This document shows, piece by piece, positions 24,019 through 32,960 of a DNA stretch of 64,000 nt. This DNA comes from Nicotiana tabacum (taxonomy: Eukaryota; Streptophyta; Magnoliopsida; Solanales; Solanaceae). Within the stretch, counting starts at the first letter, position 1, and each line of letters begins with the position of its first letter. The stretch is from the NCBI RefSeq assembly GCF_000715075.1, contig NC_134085.1, positions 135,794,060-135,858,059 on the forward strand, given 5' to 3'. The position numbers and the translations under genes are program-made. The notes under the pieces are model-generated. The model did not search any database and had not been told where the DNA came from. It saw nothing but the letters and a program-made list of their open reading frames with translations.

Positions 24019-25039
24019 AGCCCCCACCACGGACAGCACCAAAACCAATGCGGTCAGCACTGGCGTGTTCCGAGATTTGCGCTTCTCTGAACCTGCAACA
24101 TCCACATTTTAAGCCTAAGACATCCCGGAACCTACCCGAAACTCACCCGAGCCCTCGGAACTCCAAACCAAGTGTGCATACTAACTCAAGGACATCATAT
24201 GGACCTACTCGTGCGATCGCATCATCAAAATAACATGTAAAATAATGAATTAAACCTCAAAACTCAACATTTTCATCAAGAACTCTCAAAGTTCATAACT
24301 CTTCAACCGGAACTCCAACTCACGTCAAATAAACTCCATTTTTCACCAAATTTCACAGTTATCTTTCAAATACTATAACAAGTTTGTACCGGACTCCGAA
24401 ACCAAAATACGGGTTCGATAATAATGGTTTCAAACATTAATTCTTTTCTTCATTTCTTTGATAATTCAGTAAAATAATTTCTTTCAAAAATTGATTTCTA
24501 AGGCTTGGGACCTCGGAATTCATTTCCGGGCATACACCCAAGTCCCATATTTTACTGCGGACTTCTCGGGATCGTCGAAACACAGATCCAGGTCCGTTTG
24601 CTCAAACTATTGACCAAAGTCAACCTTAATCAAATTTTAACTCTAGAAATTTCTATTTCTCATATATTCACATAGAAGGCTTTCCGGATATAGGTCCGGA
24701 CCACGCACGTGAATCAAGGTGAGGTAAAAAGGAGATTTTTAGGCCTCAGAACACTAAATTCACTTGAAACACAAGTGGTGACCTTTTGGGTCATCACAAT
24801 ATCATTGTGTTTTGGAAAGTATTATTATGTTTTGGGCTGAATGCCATATTTGGACCTCGTGCCAACTGTTTTGGGCCCTTAGGGGATTTTTCCCACGATT
24901 TTGACTTCATATTTGTACTCAGTCATGATGTATTCTACTGTTTTCATAACTCAGCCATATTTACTCCATTTTGATATTTTAAATGATATTTTGGGCTGAG
25001 CATCATGTTTTACTTTTGCTCGAGTGGCTTGAGAGATTT

Positions 25040-25500
25040 TTGACTGAGTGAGGCCGAGGGCCTGTATTGTGAGGATATTATGGGATCGGGCTGTGCGTTG
25101 TAGTAGTGTTGTACTAATTCATGATTATGAGGTCGAGGGCCTGATTTGTTACGCCACAAGGTGGCTTGTTATAAGGCTGAGGGCCTGTTTGATTATGCCA
25201 CGAGATGGCTTGTTATTGCGCTTGGGCTGTAGGAGCCCCTCCAAGAGTCTGTACACCCCCAGTGAGCACGGGTACCCAGTGTGAGTGATATGATGTAGCC
25301 CGAAGGGCTGTTGTTGTTTCATATTGTTGCCCAATAGGTTGTTCTTGATTCGTGTTTTTCCCGAGGAGCTGTTCTTGATTCATGTTATGCCCGAGGGGCA
25401 GAGTATGAGTGATTGTGAGGTAGCCCGAGGGGCTGGTTATGATGATATTATGCCCGAGGCGTGGTTTATGATACATGTTTTGCCCGAGAGACTGTTTATG
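25040..25500 (+). repeat. Minisatellite of LTR C
   Basis: Two blends of degenerate units: GAGG(C/T)CGAGGGCCTG with GCCACAAGGTGGCTTGTTAT (25,045-25,215), then repeated GCCCGAGGGGCTG-type units about every 40-60 bp (25,288-25,495). Short spurious frames on both strands here come from the repeats. Confidence 0.85.
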
Positions 25501-26481
25501 TTATCTATCATTTTTACTCACTGTTTTTATCACTCGTTTGAAACTATTTAAAGTTGTTTTAAAAGGTTTTACTGAAGCTGAGCTTGATTCACGAAGTGAA
25601 TGATTTTGTACTATTTTGGAAATGTACTGCATTTGATGTAGCGCTATGATGTGGTTTACATGTTTTCTTACTGCTCAGCTTTCATTTATTTTTATTACTT
25701 ACTGAGTTGGCATACTCACATTAATTCCTGCACCTTGTGTGCAGATCCAGGTATTTCTGAACTTGATAGCGGGTGTTGATTGCTCAGTGGCAGAGTCATC
25801 AGAGTTAGCAAGGTAGCTGCCGACGTTCGCAACCCTGCTCTTCTCCCTCTTGTCTTTCTTAGACTATTTGTAGTATATTTTCAGACTCTTTGTTGTATTC
25901 AGACCTTAGTAGATGCTCGTGACTTGTGACACCCCGATGTCGGGCTTGTGTATTTTATTTTGCAATGTTCATTTAGAATTACATTATGAGATATTTTATT
26001 AATTAAAGGCTTAAAATGACTTTTATTGAAAAATGGTTAATTCGGGAATTGTGTCGGCTAGCCTAGTTTCACGATAGGTTCCATCACGACTGGGTCGGTT
26101 TTAGGGTCGTGACAAATCAATATTTACAACCATTAATTATTAAATTCAAGCAAGAACTAGGCTAAATATCACTTACCCAATCACAAACAAGTCGTAAATT
26201 AAACACCCATTAGGTACCCACACTAGGTTTGGGCCATAACCCTAGCTAAGAAATTAACTACTCAAAGAGAAAATTGAAGAAACTAAAGAAGAAAATAAGA
26301 TTAAACTCATAATAGATGATAAAGGGAAGAAGATCCAATGTTAAAATAATAAACTATTATAAAGTTACCCAAAGCAGTAAAGGAGAAATGACTATCTATT
26401 ATCTGGTGTTCAAAACTTGACCTAAATTTGATAAAAAGAACTATTTATACCCAGCTAAAATTATCGGAAAAGATTGCCTCT

Positions 26482-26875
26482 GCGGAGGTTCTGTGGCCAC
26501 ATAATTCTGTCTGCGGTCCGCACTTTGAAGCTAGCTTGATGGGATGGACTTCTGAGACCGCCCAATTCTGGGTTGCGGGCGCACTTCTTCAGATTTCGCG
26601 GACCGCACATTTCTGAGTGCGGCGACACTCTTGAACTTGAACTTGACATGCGAGACTTCTGCGGACCGTACATTTCTGAGTGCGGTCATACTTTTGATTT
26701 TGTGGCTACACAATAATGGCGAGGTCCGCACTTCTTCATGGTCCCAGAATCCCATCTCTCTGAACCTCATCTTCTGCGGCCGCACAATAATTGTGTGGTT
26801 TGCACTTTGCAAAGGAAATCTGTTAGAGGCTTCTTCTTGGTCTGCGGCCGCACTCAATATTGTGCGATCCGCATT
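26482..26875. repeat. Dyad-word array of element A LTR
   Basis: At least five pairs of GTGCGG-type words with start-to-start distances of 19-21 bp: about 26,493/26,513, 26,598/26,619, 26,661/26,682, 26,775/26,794 and 26,843/26,863. Two further decayed pairs lie near 26,558 and 26,699. The spacer is A/T-rich, often CATTTCTGA. The words match the internal arrays at 3,636-4,614, which supports assigning this LTR to element A. Confidence 0.85.
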
Positions 26876-27041
26876 TTACTCTTTTTGCTTTGTTTTAGTC
26901 CTTGTCCAAAATTACTCCTTCTTGAGTTGATTTTCATCTCTTTGACTTATATTCCAATACTTTTGCAAGTAAGCAGATTTCATCAGTTTTCAGGAATACC
27001 TTTAAGCAATTTTGAGTTAAAACGAAAGTAAAAGTGTGCAA

Positions 27042-27066
27042 ATAAGTAGTCAAAATAGCTACTTAT
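27042..27066 (-). other. LTR-tip palindrome of element A
   Basis: ATAAGTAG (27,042-27,049) and CTACTTAT (27,059-27,066), an 8-bp stem with a 9-nt loop immediately inside the LTR terminus. Element E has a 12-bp palindrome of different sequence at the same place. Confidence 0.7.
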
Positions 27067-27068
27067 CA

Positions 27069-27309
27069 CCTCCCTCAGCCTGAGAAGTAGCTGGTGCAGC
27101 CTAAGCCGAAACCACCTGAGCAAGGCCAGTGCAAGCAATCCAAATCTGAGCTAAAGCCTCTTGAAGGCCTGGAATCACAATAGGAACCAAGTCCAAATTT
27201 GAGCTAAAGCCTCCTGTAGGCCTGGAACCACAATAGGCATAGTTGGTGCTTGAGCTGGTCCTGTCGGCTCAGCTATATCTGGAATCTGCTCCTGAGCCGG
27301 AGCAATTGG
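27069..27309 (-). pseudogene. Ty3/gypsy gag scrap
   Basis: Minus strand, two frames together give APAQEQIPDIAEPTGPAQAP and twice a PIVVPGLQEALAQIW-like segment, then TGLAQVVSA. The second copy is a direct duplication of about 75 bp. This Pro/Ala/Gln-rich segment is like the linker of gypsy Gag proteins I know from Solanaceae. It is cut on the left by element A and on the right by a Tat LTR. Confidence 0.6.
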
Positions 27310-29349
27310 TGTTGATACCCAATATTTCCCTCATATTTTTTAATTATATATATGTACTTTCAAAATAGTATATTTGTATCATCATTTAGTTTATAAACCT
27401 ATACGGGCATTTTACATAATATTTCATAATTTTTAAAGGTTTTAAATCAATTTCTTTGTGCATTTTATAGTATAAATACCCAATAATTATCCTTCAAATT
27501 ATTTTTTATGGTGATTTAATCATCCAAACTCATCATTTACACCAACATGGGTGTTTTTAAATATTTTACTATATTTTTTATAATTACATTTGTATTTTTT
27601 GGGCTAATTGCACATTTTTGCAATAATAGCATATAATAATGTATAATTACATTATTTATGCAGAAAATAACTTTTTATATTTTTATAATATTAAGTAATT
27701 ATTCTAAATCCTTTTTACTACACAAATAATATTTTTGTTATTTATTAACTATTTTTATAAATTATTTTTGCTAAATATTGGGTATTTAAATAATAGCGTA
27801 ATTCTAAACCTATTTTCGGACCAAACAATGGCCCAAAATCACCTAATACACCAGCCCAATACCCCAAGACCAAACCAAACGACCCCTAACCCAAAACCCG
27901 GTCGGTACCTATTTCTTTAACCTGCCCCAGTCCCATTTTTAAAATCCTGGTCGTTGAGCTTTAAGATCAACGACCTACAATTAACCTAACCTTTTTATTA
28001 CCCAACCCCAACCCCAAATACTAATTCCCCATTCCCTCTTCACCTGCCGCCTTTGAACTCTCCCAACCCCCATTCTCTCTGTCAAACCCTAGACGCTGTA
28101 ACCATTAATCCTCTCCGATTTCGGCTCAAACATGGAATCAATCCATGATCTATTTACCTATTTCGTAATACTCTATCATTATACACATGATTTTGGCATC
28201 ACTTAGTTCTTGCCCTATTTTTGGCAAGAACTACCTCTCAAGAACAGGTCGATTAACTTTGATTCTATGAAGATCTAGACGATCTTCCATCTCTATACAT
28301 GTTATATTGAACGGTCCTTGCGTTTTTTGTCCGATTCAACGTGTCAGTCTCAACTAGGTTTGAGATTTCCCCTTATTGTTTACTGATTTCTGATTGATAC
28401 TCTTCCCTTTCTTGTGTTTGACTAATATTTTCCTTATTTTTTTCTTAACTCGTTGTATTTTTCCTATTTTTGATTTTACTTACCTTAAAACGAACTCTAA
28501 TTGATTTTCATATGCTATTTTCCTTATTCTCTATTGAACCTGTTGTATTTCCTTATTTTGAGTACTGCTTGATTCTCGCATGTCGTTTTATGTCCCTTAT
28601 TTAAATCACTGAACTTCCTTATTCTATGTGCTAGATTCCCTAAAATTGATTCTGATTAATTCTAGTGTATCTTTCCCTATTTGTGTTTGAATAATTTGTT
28701 TCCATGTTTACTTGTTTGATTTCTACTATATAAACCACTCTTAGAAGTGATTTTGGGACCCCGGACTCTGACTACTGTTTTCCACTACTCTCTCATTCAC
28801 TCACTGTTACTTTCAAACTCGCTAAAACTATTGAATAACCTCCTCCAGTTCAAGCACTACTCAGAGCCCATTCTCGAGGCTCTTGTGAACTCTGAAGCAT
28901 CGGGGATTTGGGGTTTTTGCTTCTACACTCTGCACTCTTTTAATCTTGCTACTGGTTAGTGTTTAAACTCTCATAATGTTTAAATTCTTTCCTACATATG
29001 TATCTTAACTTTGATTCAACTGTGATGGTGTTCAACTTTGATGTCATTCTGCGATGCATGACAATAGTCTACTGTAATTTTCATTCAGTGATCTCTCATC
29101 TCTAGACCCTGTAGCATCTTACATGTTAATCATGGGCTCCAATATTATGGTTTCATAAGTTTTTGCATATGTGATTAACTAATGCTCTCTATGATACATG
29201 ATTCTGCTTGTATTATATTGTTTAAACCTGAGTTTGGTATAATCTGATCCACTAAGTTCTAAATTGGTTGCATCACTTGGTTTTATTAGTCTAATGCCTT
29301 GCCTATTAACTTTAAAGTCCTAGATTCTTTGTCTTTTGTCATATGTTAC
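27310..29349 (+). mobile_element. Tat/Ogre-like LTR F1, first part
   Basis: Starts TGTTGATACCC, the same start as the LTR at 40,178. Very AT-rich first 500 bases, then a C-rich stretch near 27,820-28,100, then T-rich sequence. No coding region is supported; small frames (27,735-27,920; 28,747-28,959) are chance. Interrupted by element H at 29,350 and resumed near 39,300. Confidence 0.7.
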
Positions 29350-30058
29350 TGTGACGACCCGGCCGGTTGTCTTAAGAATTTATGCCCCGATCCCCTATTA
29401 AATGCTTTCCCGATATTTATTTATACTATTTTGATTTGCTGGAATGTTCGATTTTGAGTTTCAAAGAGTTTCAGGATACTTAGTCCCTAAATGAGAGCTT
29501 AAGTGTTGAAAAGTTGACCGTAGTCAGAATAGTGTGAAGACGGCCTCAGAATGGAAATCTGATGGTTCCGTTAGCTCCGTTGGGTGATTTCGGGCTTAAG
29601 GGCATGTTTGGATTTTGTTTTGGAGGTCCATATCAAATATAGGATTGAAATACCGAAAGGTCAAATTTTGAAGTTTCCGGTTCGATAGTGAGATTTTGAT
29701 ATAAGGGTAAGAATGGAATTCCGGAAGATGGAGTAGCTCCGTAATGTTGAATGTGACGTGTGTGCAAAATTTTCAGGTCATTCAGACGAGGTTTGATAGA
29801 CATTTTGATCGAAAGCGTATTTTTAGAGTTTTTTGGAAGTATTAGGCTTGAATCCGATGAAAAATAGGTGTTTTGATGTTGTTTTGAGCGTTCCGAACAT
29901 TGGAACAAGTTTGAATGAAGTTATGGGATATGTTGGTAGGTTTGGTTGAGGCTCTAGGGGCCTTGGGATGATTTCAGATGGTTGACAGAAAGATTTTTGA
30001 AAATTGGAGTTGCAGCTTCACCTGTTTTTCTGTCATAACTGCACCTGTGAGTGTGGGA

Positions 30059-30259
30059 CCGCAGGTGCGGAGCCACAGAAGTGGCAGATCAATCGCAGAA
30101 GCGGAAACGGGGAAGTTCAGTAGGGACCGCAGAAGCGGTAGGATTTCTGCAGGAGCGGTACACATCTACGGATGGGGAGTCGCAGATGCAAAAGATGGGT
30201 TTTAAGTGAGAAGTCACAAATGCGACCAGTGTTCCGCAAAAGCAGGACCGCATATGCGG
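30059..30259 (+). repeat. Dyad-word array, left LTR of H (CCGCAGAAGCGG family)
   Basis: CGCAGGTGCGG 30,060; CACAGAAGTGG 30,074; CGCAGAAGCGG 30,094; CGCAGAAGCGG 30,128; TGCAGGAGCGG 30,148; CCGCATATGCGG 30,248. Start-to-start steps 14, 20, 34 and 20, so words fall in pairs 20 bp apart with 14- or 34-bp steps between. Confidence 0.85.
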
Positions 30260-31059
30260 TAACAACTGGGCAGAAATATGAAATTTCGAGAGTTTAGTTT
30301 CAAAAGTTGGAAATTCGATTTGGAGCTCGGGAGAGGGCGATTTTGAGAAGAAATTGAAGAGGAGATCAGTGGGCAACAAGTCTTTAACCTTTTCTAGTTA
30401 TATTCCATCAATCTATAGTTAACTTCATCATTTAATTTTTATTGGGAATTTGCCTTAGATTTGGATAATTTTGGTATGCATGAACTCATGAGAGTATGAG
30501 GATTCTGAAAAATATAAATTTTACCCGATTTCGAGACGTGGGACCGAGGGGCATTTTGGTCATTTTACCTAATTTTGCGTATTAGCTTAGAATTTCTTCG
30601 TAGAATCAGTTACTTGAAGTGTATTTACATTATGAAATTGAATTGAATAGATTTGGGCCATTTGGAGTTGAGTACTCGTGGCAAGAACGTGGTTTCGAGT
30701 TGATTTTAAGCCGGTTCCAGGTAAGTGGCTTGTCTAACCTTGTGGGGGGACCTTCCCCTTAAGATTTGGTATAATTGGTAATTGAAATGCCTTGTACGTG
30801 AGGTGACGAGTGCGTACTTGTGCTAATTGTTGGAAATCCGATTTTCATTAAGTAATTGCTAGTATATTTCCTTTCCTGTTTATATTACTTGCACTTTAAG
30901 CCTGTTGTTAGCTTAGGAAAGCATGTCTAAGTGATTTAATTGTTTTATTTGCTCAAACTGTTTTACCTGAATTCTGTGCAGCATGCTAAACTAGAATTAC
31001 TTGTTTGCCTTAATATGAAATTGACATTTGCTGAATATTTTTCCTGTTGTTGTTGTGTA

Positions 31060-31335
31060 TTTACATTGGGACTACGGATGTGATATTCCGGTATCCCTGT
31101 TAATTTGGGACTACGGATGTGGGATTCCAGTCGATACCCTGCATAGTTATATGGAACTATGGGACTGCACCCGGTAGATTGCCCCAGTATTTGGTATTTA
31201 CATTTGGGGACTACGGAATGGGATTCTGGTAGATCCCCAGTGTACTATGAGTTGGACTACAGGACAACACCCAGGAGATCCATTGGACATTTAAATTTGG
31301 GGGATACAGGACAATATCCTGGTAGATCCTCGGTT
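31060..31335 (+). repeat. Minisatellite, left LTR of H
   Basis: Units containing GGGACTACGGATGTG(G/A)(G/T)ATTCC and GTAGATCCCC, about 45-60 bp each. Two full GGATGTG units here against three in the right LTR. Confidence 0.85.
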
Positions 31336-32008
31336 GCTATCTCTATGTTGAGCGGTGTTCCTTCGGTGATTATTTTGCCTCTATTCTAGTTGTTGTTGTT
31401 CTTTCGATTCTAAGTTATTTCTTACTATTGTACTTAGTTATACTATCTTGTTCTACACTGTTATACTTTGTATTTTATTTAACCTCAGTAGAGACCTGAG
31501 CTTCCTTATCACTACCCGATCGAGGCTAGGCTTGACACTTACTGAGTACCACTGTGGTGTACTCATGCCCTTTCTGCGCATGTTTTTCATGTGCAGATTT
31601 AGGTACTTTCACTCAGTCTTATCATCCTTGAGGCGAGGCTCTTCTGTAGAGACTTCAAGGTATATCTGTCGCGTTCGCAGACCGATGAGTCTCTTTCTAT
31701 CTTTCTATAATAGTATAGCCATTTAGTATTTCCCTTTTGCAAGACAAATTCTGGAGTTAAAGCTTCTTATGTATCTCTTACGTTGTGATTCATGGGCTTC
31801 CGGGTTTTGGGAGAGATATATATTAGATTTGAGAGTTATATTTTGTATGCCGAGCGGCACTTTTAAACGTTGTTTTATTATATTATTTTTGTTTTAAATT
31901 GTATTCTTTCGCAAATTGGTTTATCTTCCGCGTTTTAGGCTTACCTAGTCGTAAAAACTAGGTGCCGTCACGACAATTCACGGAGGGCGAACTGGGGTCA
32001 TGGCAAGT

Positions 32009-32020
32009 TGGTATCAGAGC
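32009..32020 (+). other. Initiator-Met tRNA primer binding site of H
   Basis: TGGTATCAGAGC, exact, followed by TCTAGGTTC, four bases after the 5' LTR. Confidence 0.93.
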
Positions 32021-32207
32021 TCTAGGTTCATAGGAGTCATGAATCACAAGCTGGTTTATTAGATTCTCGCTGATCGGTATGAAGACGTTTGTACTTATCT
32101 ACGAGAGGCTATGTAACCATTAGGAAAAGTCCACTTCATTTGATTTCCCTGTCATGCGAGATTTTTGACATCACAATCCTAAACCTCTGCCTTCCATTCT
32201 CTCACAG

Positions 32208-32960
32208 ATGGTGAGGACACGTGCTACCAAAGATGATCAGACACCCGCGCCCCCTGGGAGATCCATCAGAGGACGAGGCTGGGGTAGAGGCCGAGGACGC
32301 GCATGCGGGTGCTTCAGAGCACCCACGCGAGCTGCCACAGAGGAGCTACCAGCAGTTCCAGCAGAGCCCAGGCATTGGATGCGCCTACTACTACTGCTCT
32401 AGACTTCAGGAGACATTAGCATAGTTCCTGAGCATGTTTGGTATTTTAGTTCAAGCGGGGTTGATTCAGGTTGTACCAACTACTTCACAGATCAGGGGAG
32501 GGACCCAGACTTCCGCCACCCCCACTCCAAAGTAGCGAGTTCTCATTGGTCGGGTTTCGGGTGTTATAGCAACACAGCCTGTGGTCCCAGTTCAGCGGGT
32601 GGTGAGGACCTCTCACCGAGTAGAGGCCAGGTGGGTCTAGGAGAGAGAGGACAGACGAGGTCAGGAGAGAGAGTATAGGGAAGTGAGGAGACCTCGTAGA
32701 CTGGAGAGATCCACTGGTCCTTATTTTGGAGGAAGAGTATGGCATGGTAGAGGTTTTGTGGGTCAGTTAGCTCAGTTTGTATCTCAGATTTCACACAGTA
32801 TTTCAGGTGTTCAGGGGTCTTAGAGTACCTGTACTGCAGAGTTTCCATTGCCACGTCAACCGCGAGGTTGCTTTGAGTGTGGTGACATACGCCATGTGGT
32901 GAGTTATTGCCCTAGACTTGGGAGGAGTGCACCTCCACAGACTTTTCAGCCACAGTGTGC
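32208..32960 (+). pseudogene. Chromovirus gag with the capsid core deleted
   Basis: ATG at 32,208 opens MVRTRATKDDQTPAPPGRS, then Arg/Gly repeats, a usual start for this family. A Q/T/P-rich linker follows in shifted frames (32,480-32,590). Near 32,600 the sequence passes at once to an Arg-rich segment (GGRVWHGRGFVGQ) and the zinc knuckle CFECGDIRHVVSYC (32,869-32,910), with all CCHC residues intact. The roughly 200-residue capsid core expected between linker and knuckle is missing, so about 600 bp were deleted. Stops also break the frame. Confidence 0.8.

Larger units (their letters stand above)
21758..24798 (-). mobile_element. Solo LTR D (3,041 bp) inserted in LTR C
   Basis: Minus-strand termini TGTGATGACCC... 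and ...GGGTTGTGACA, flanked by a perfect ATATC duplication (21,753-21,757 and 24,799-24,803). No internal coding domain. Contains a minisatellite (22,470-22,750) and two GTGCGG dyads (23,763-24,018). The plus-strand frames 22,372-22,852 are products of the minisatellite, not genes. Confidence 0.9.
19953..26114 (+). mobile_element. Solo LTR C (about 3.1 kb), split by solo LTR D
   Basis: Starts TGTAACGACCC, ends GGGTCGTGACA, near-perfect inverted termini, flanked by a perfect AATCA duplication (19,948-19,952 and 26,115-26,119). Without D and its duplication it is 3,116 bp. No primer site, polypurine tract or pol is attached, so this is the product of LTR-LTR recombination. The terminal sequence resembles the LTRs of H, suggesting a Tekay/Del-type chromovirus. 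It has a short-word array at 20,999-21,060 and a minisatellite at 25,040-25,500. Confidence 0.88.
900..27068 (-). mobile_element. Element A: Athila-type Ty3/gypsy retrotransposon, interrupted by B, C and D
   Basis: Order on the minus strand: 5' LTR tip at 27,068 (TGATAAG), LTR pieces 26,115-27,068, 19,119-19,952 and 10,561-10,664, decayed tRNA-Asp primer site, gag, pol (protease, RT, RNase H, integrase), dyad-repeat region, third ORF and a 3' UTR fading out near 900. Removing the nested insertions gives a 5' LTR of about 1.9 kb. The 3' LTR is absent; the copia remnant at 1-790 replaces it. The left limit near 900 is the last point where I can follow similarity to the 3' UTR of element E. Assignment to Athila rests on the tRNA-Asp site, the Gag type, pol order and the extra downstream ORF. 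Confidence 0.8.
26115..27068 (-). mobile_element. 5' LTR of element A, segment 1 (U3 side)
   Basis: From the AATCA duplication of C to the LTR tip TGATAAG (minus strand) at 27,068. Contains the A dyad array. The next base to the right belongs to a gag scrap, which fixes the LTR border. Confidence 0.75.
29350..32004 (+). repeat. 5' LTR of element H (2,655 bp)
   Basis: TGTGACGACCC to ...CATGGCA, followed by the primer site. Matches 36,536-39,299. It contains the CCGCAG dyad array, a GGTAAGTGGCTTG block like the region before the minisatellite in the other copy, and the minisatellite. Frames such as 29,978-30,205 and 31,159-31,389 are not genes. Confidence 0.9.

Noticed and set aside
26482..26875. 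CRISPR-like look of regularly spaced near-palindromic repeats
   Set aside because: Words are 11-13 bp, diverged, in irregularly spaced pairs, inside a plant LTR; no spacers of constant length and no cas genes.
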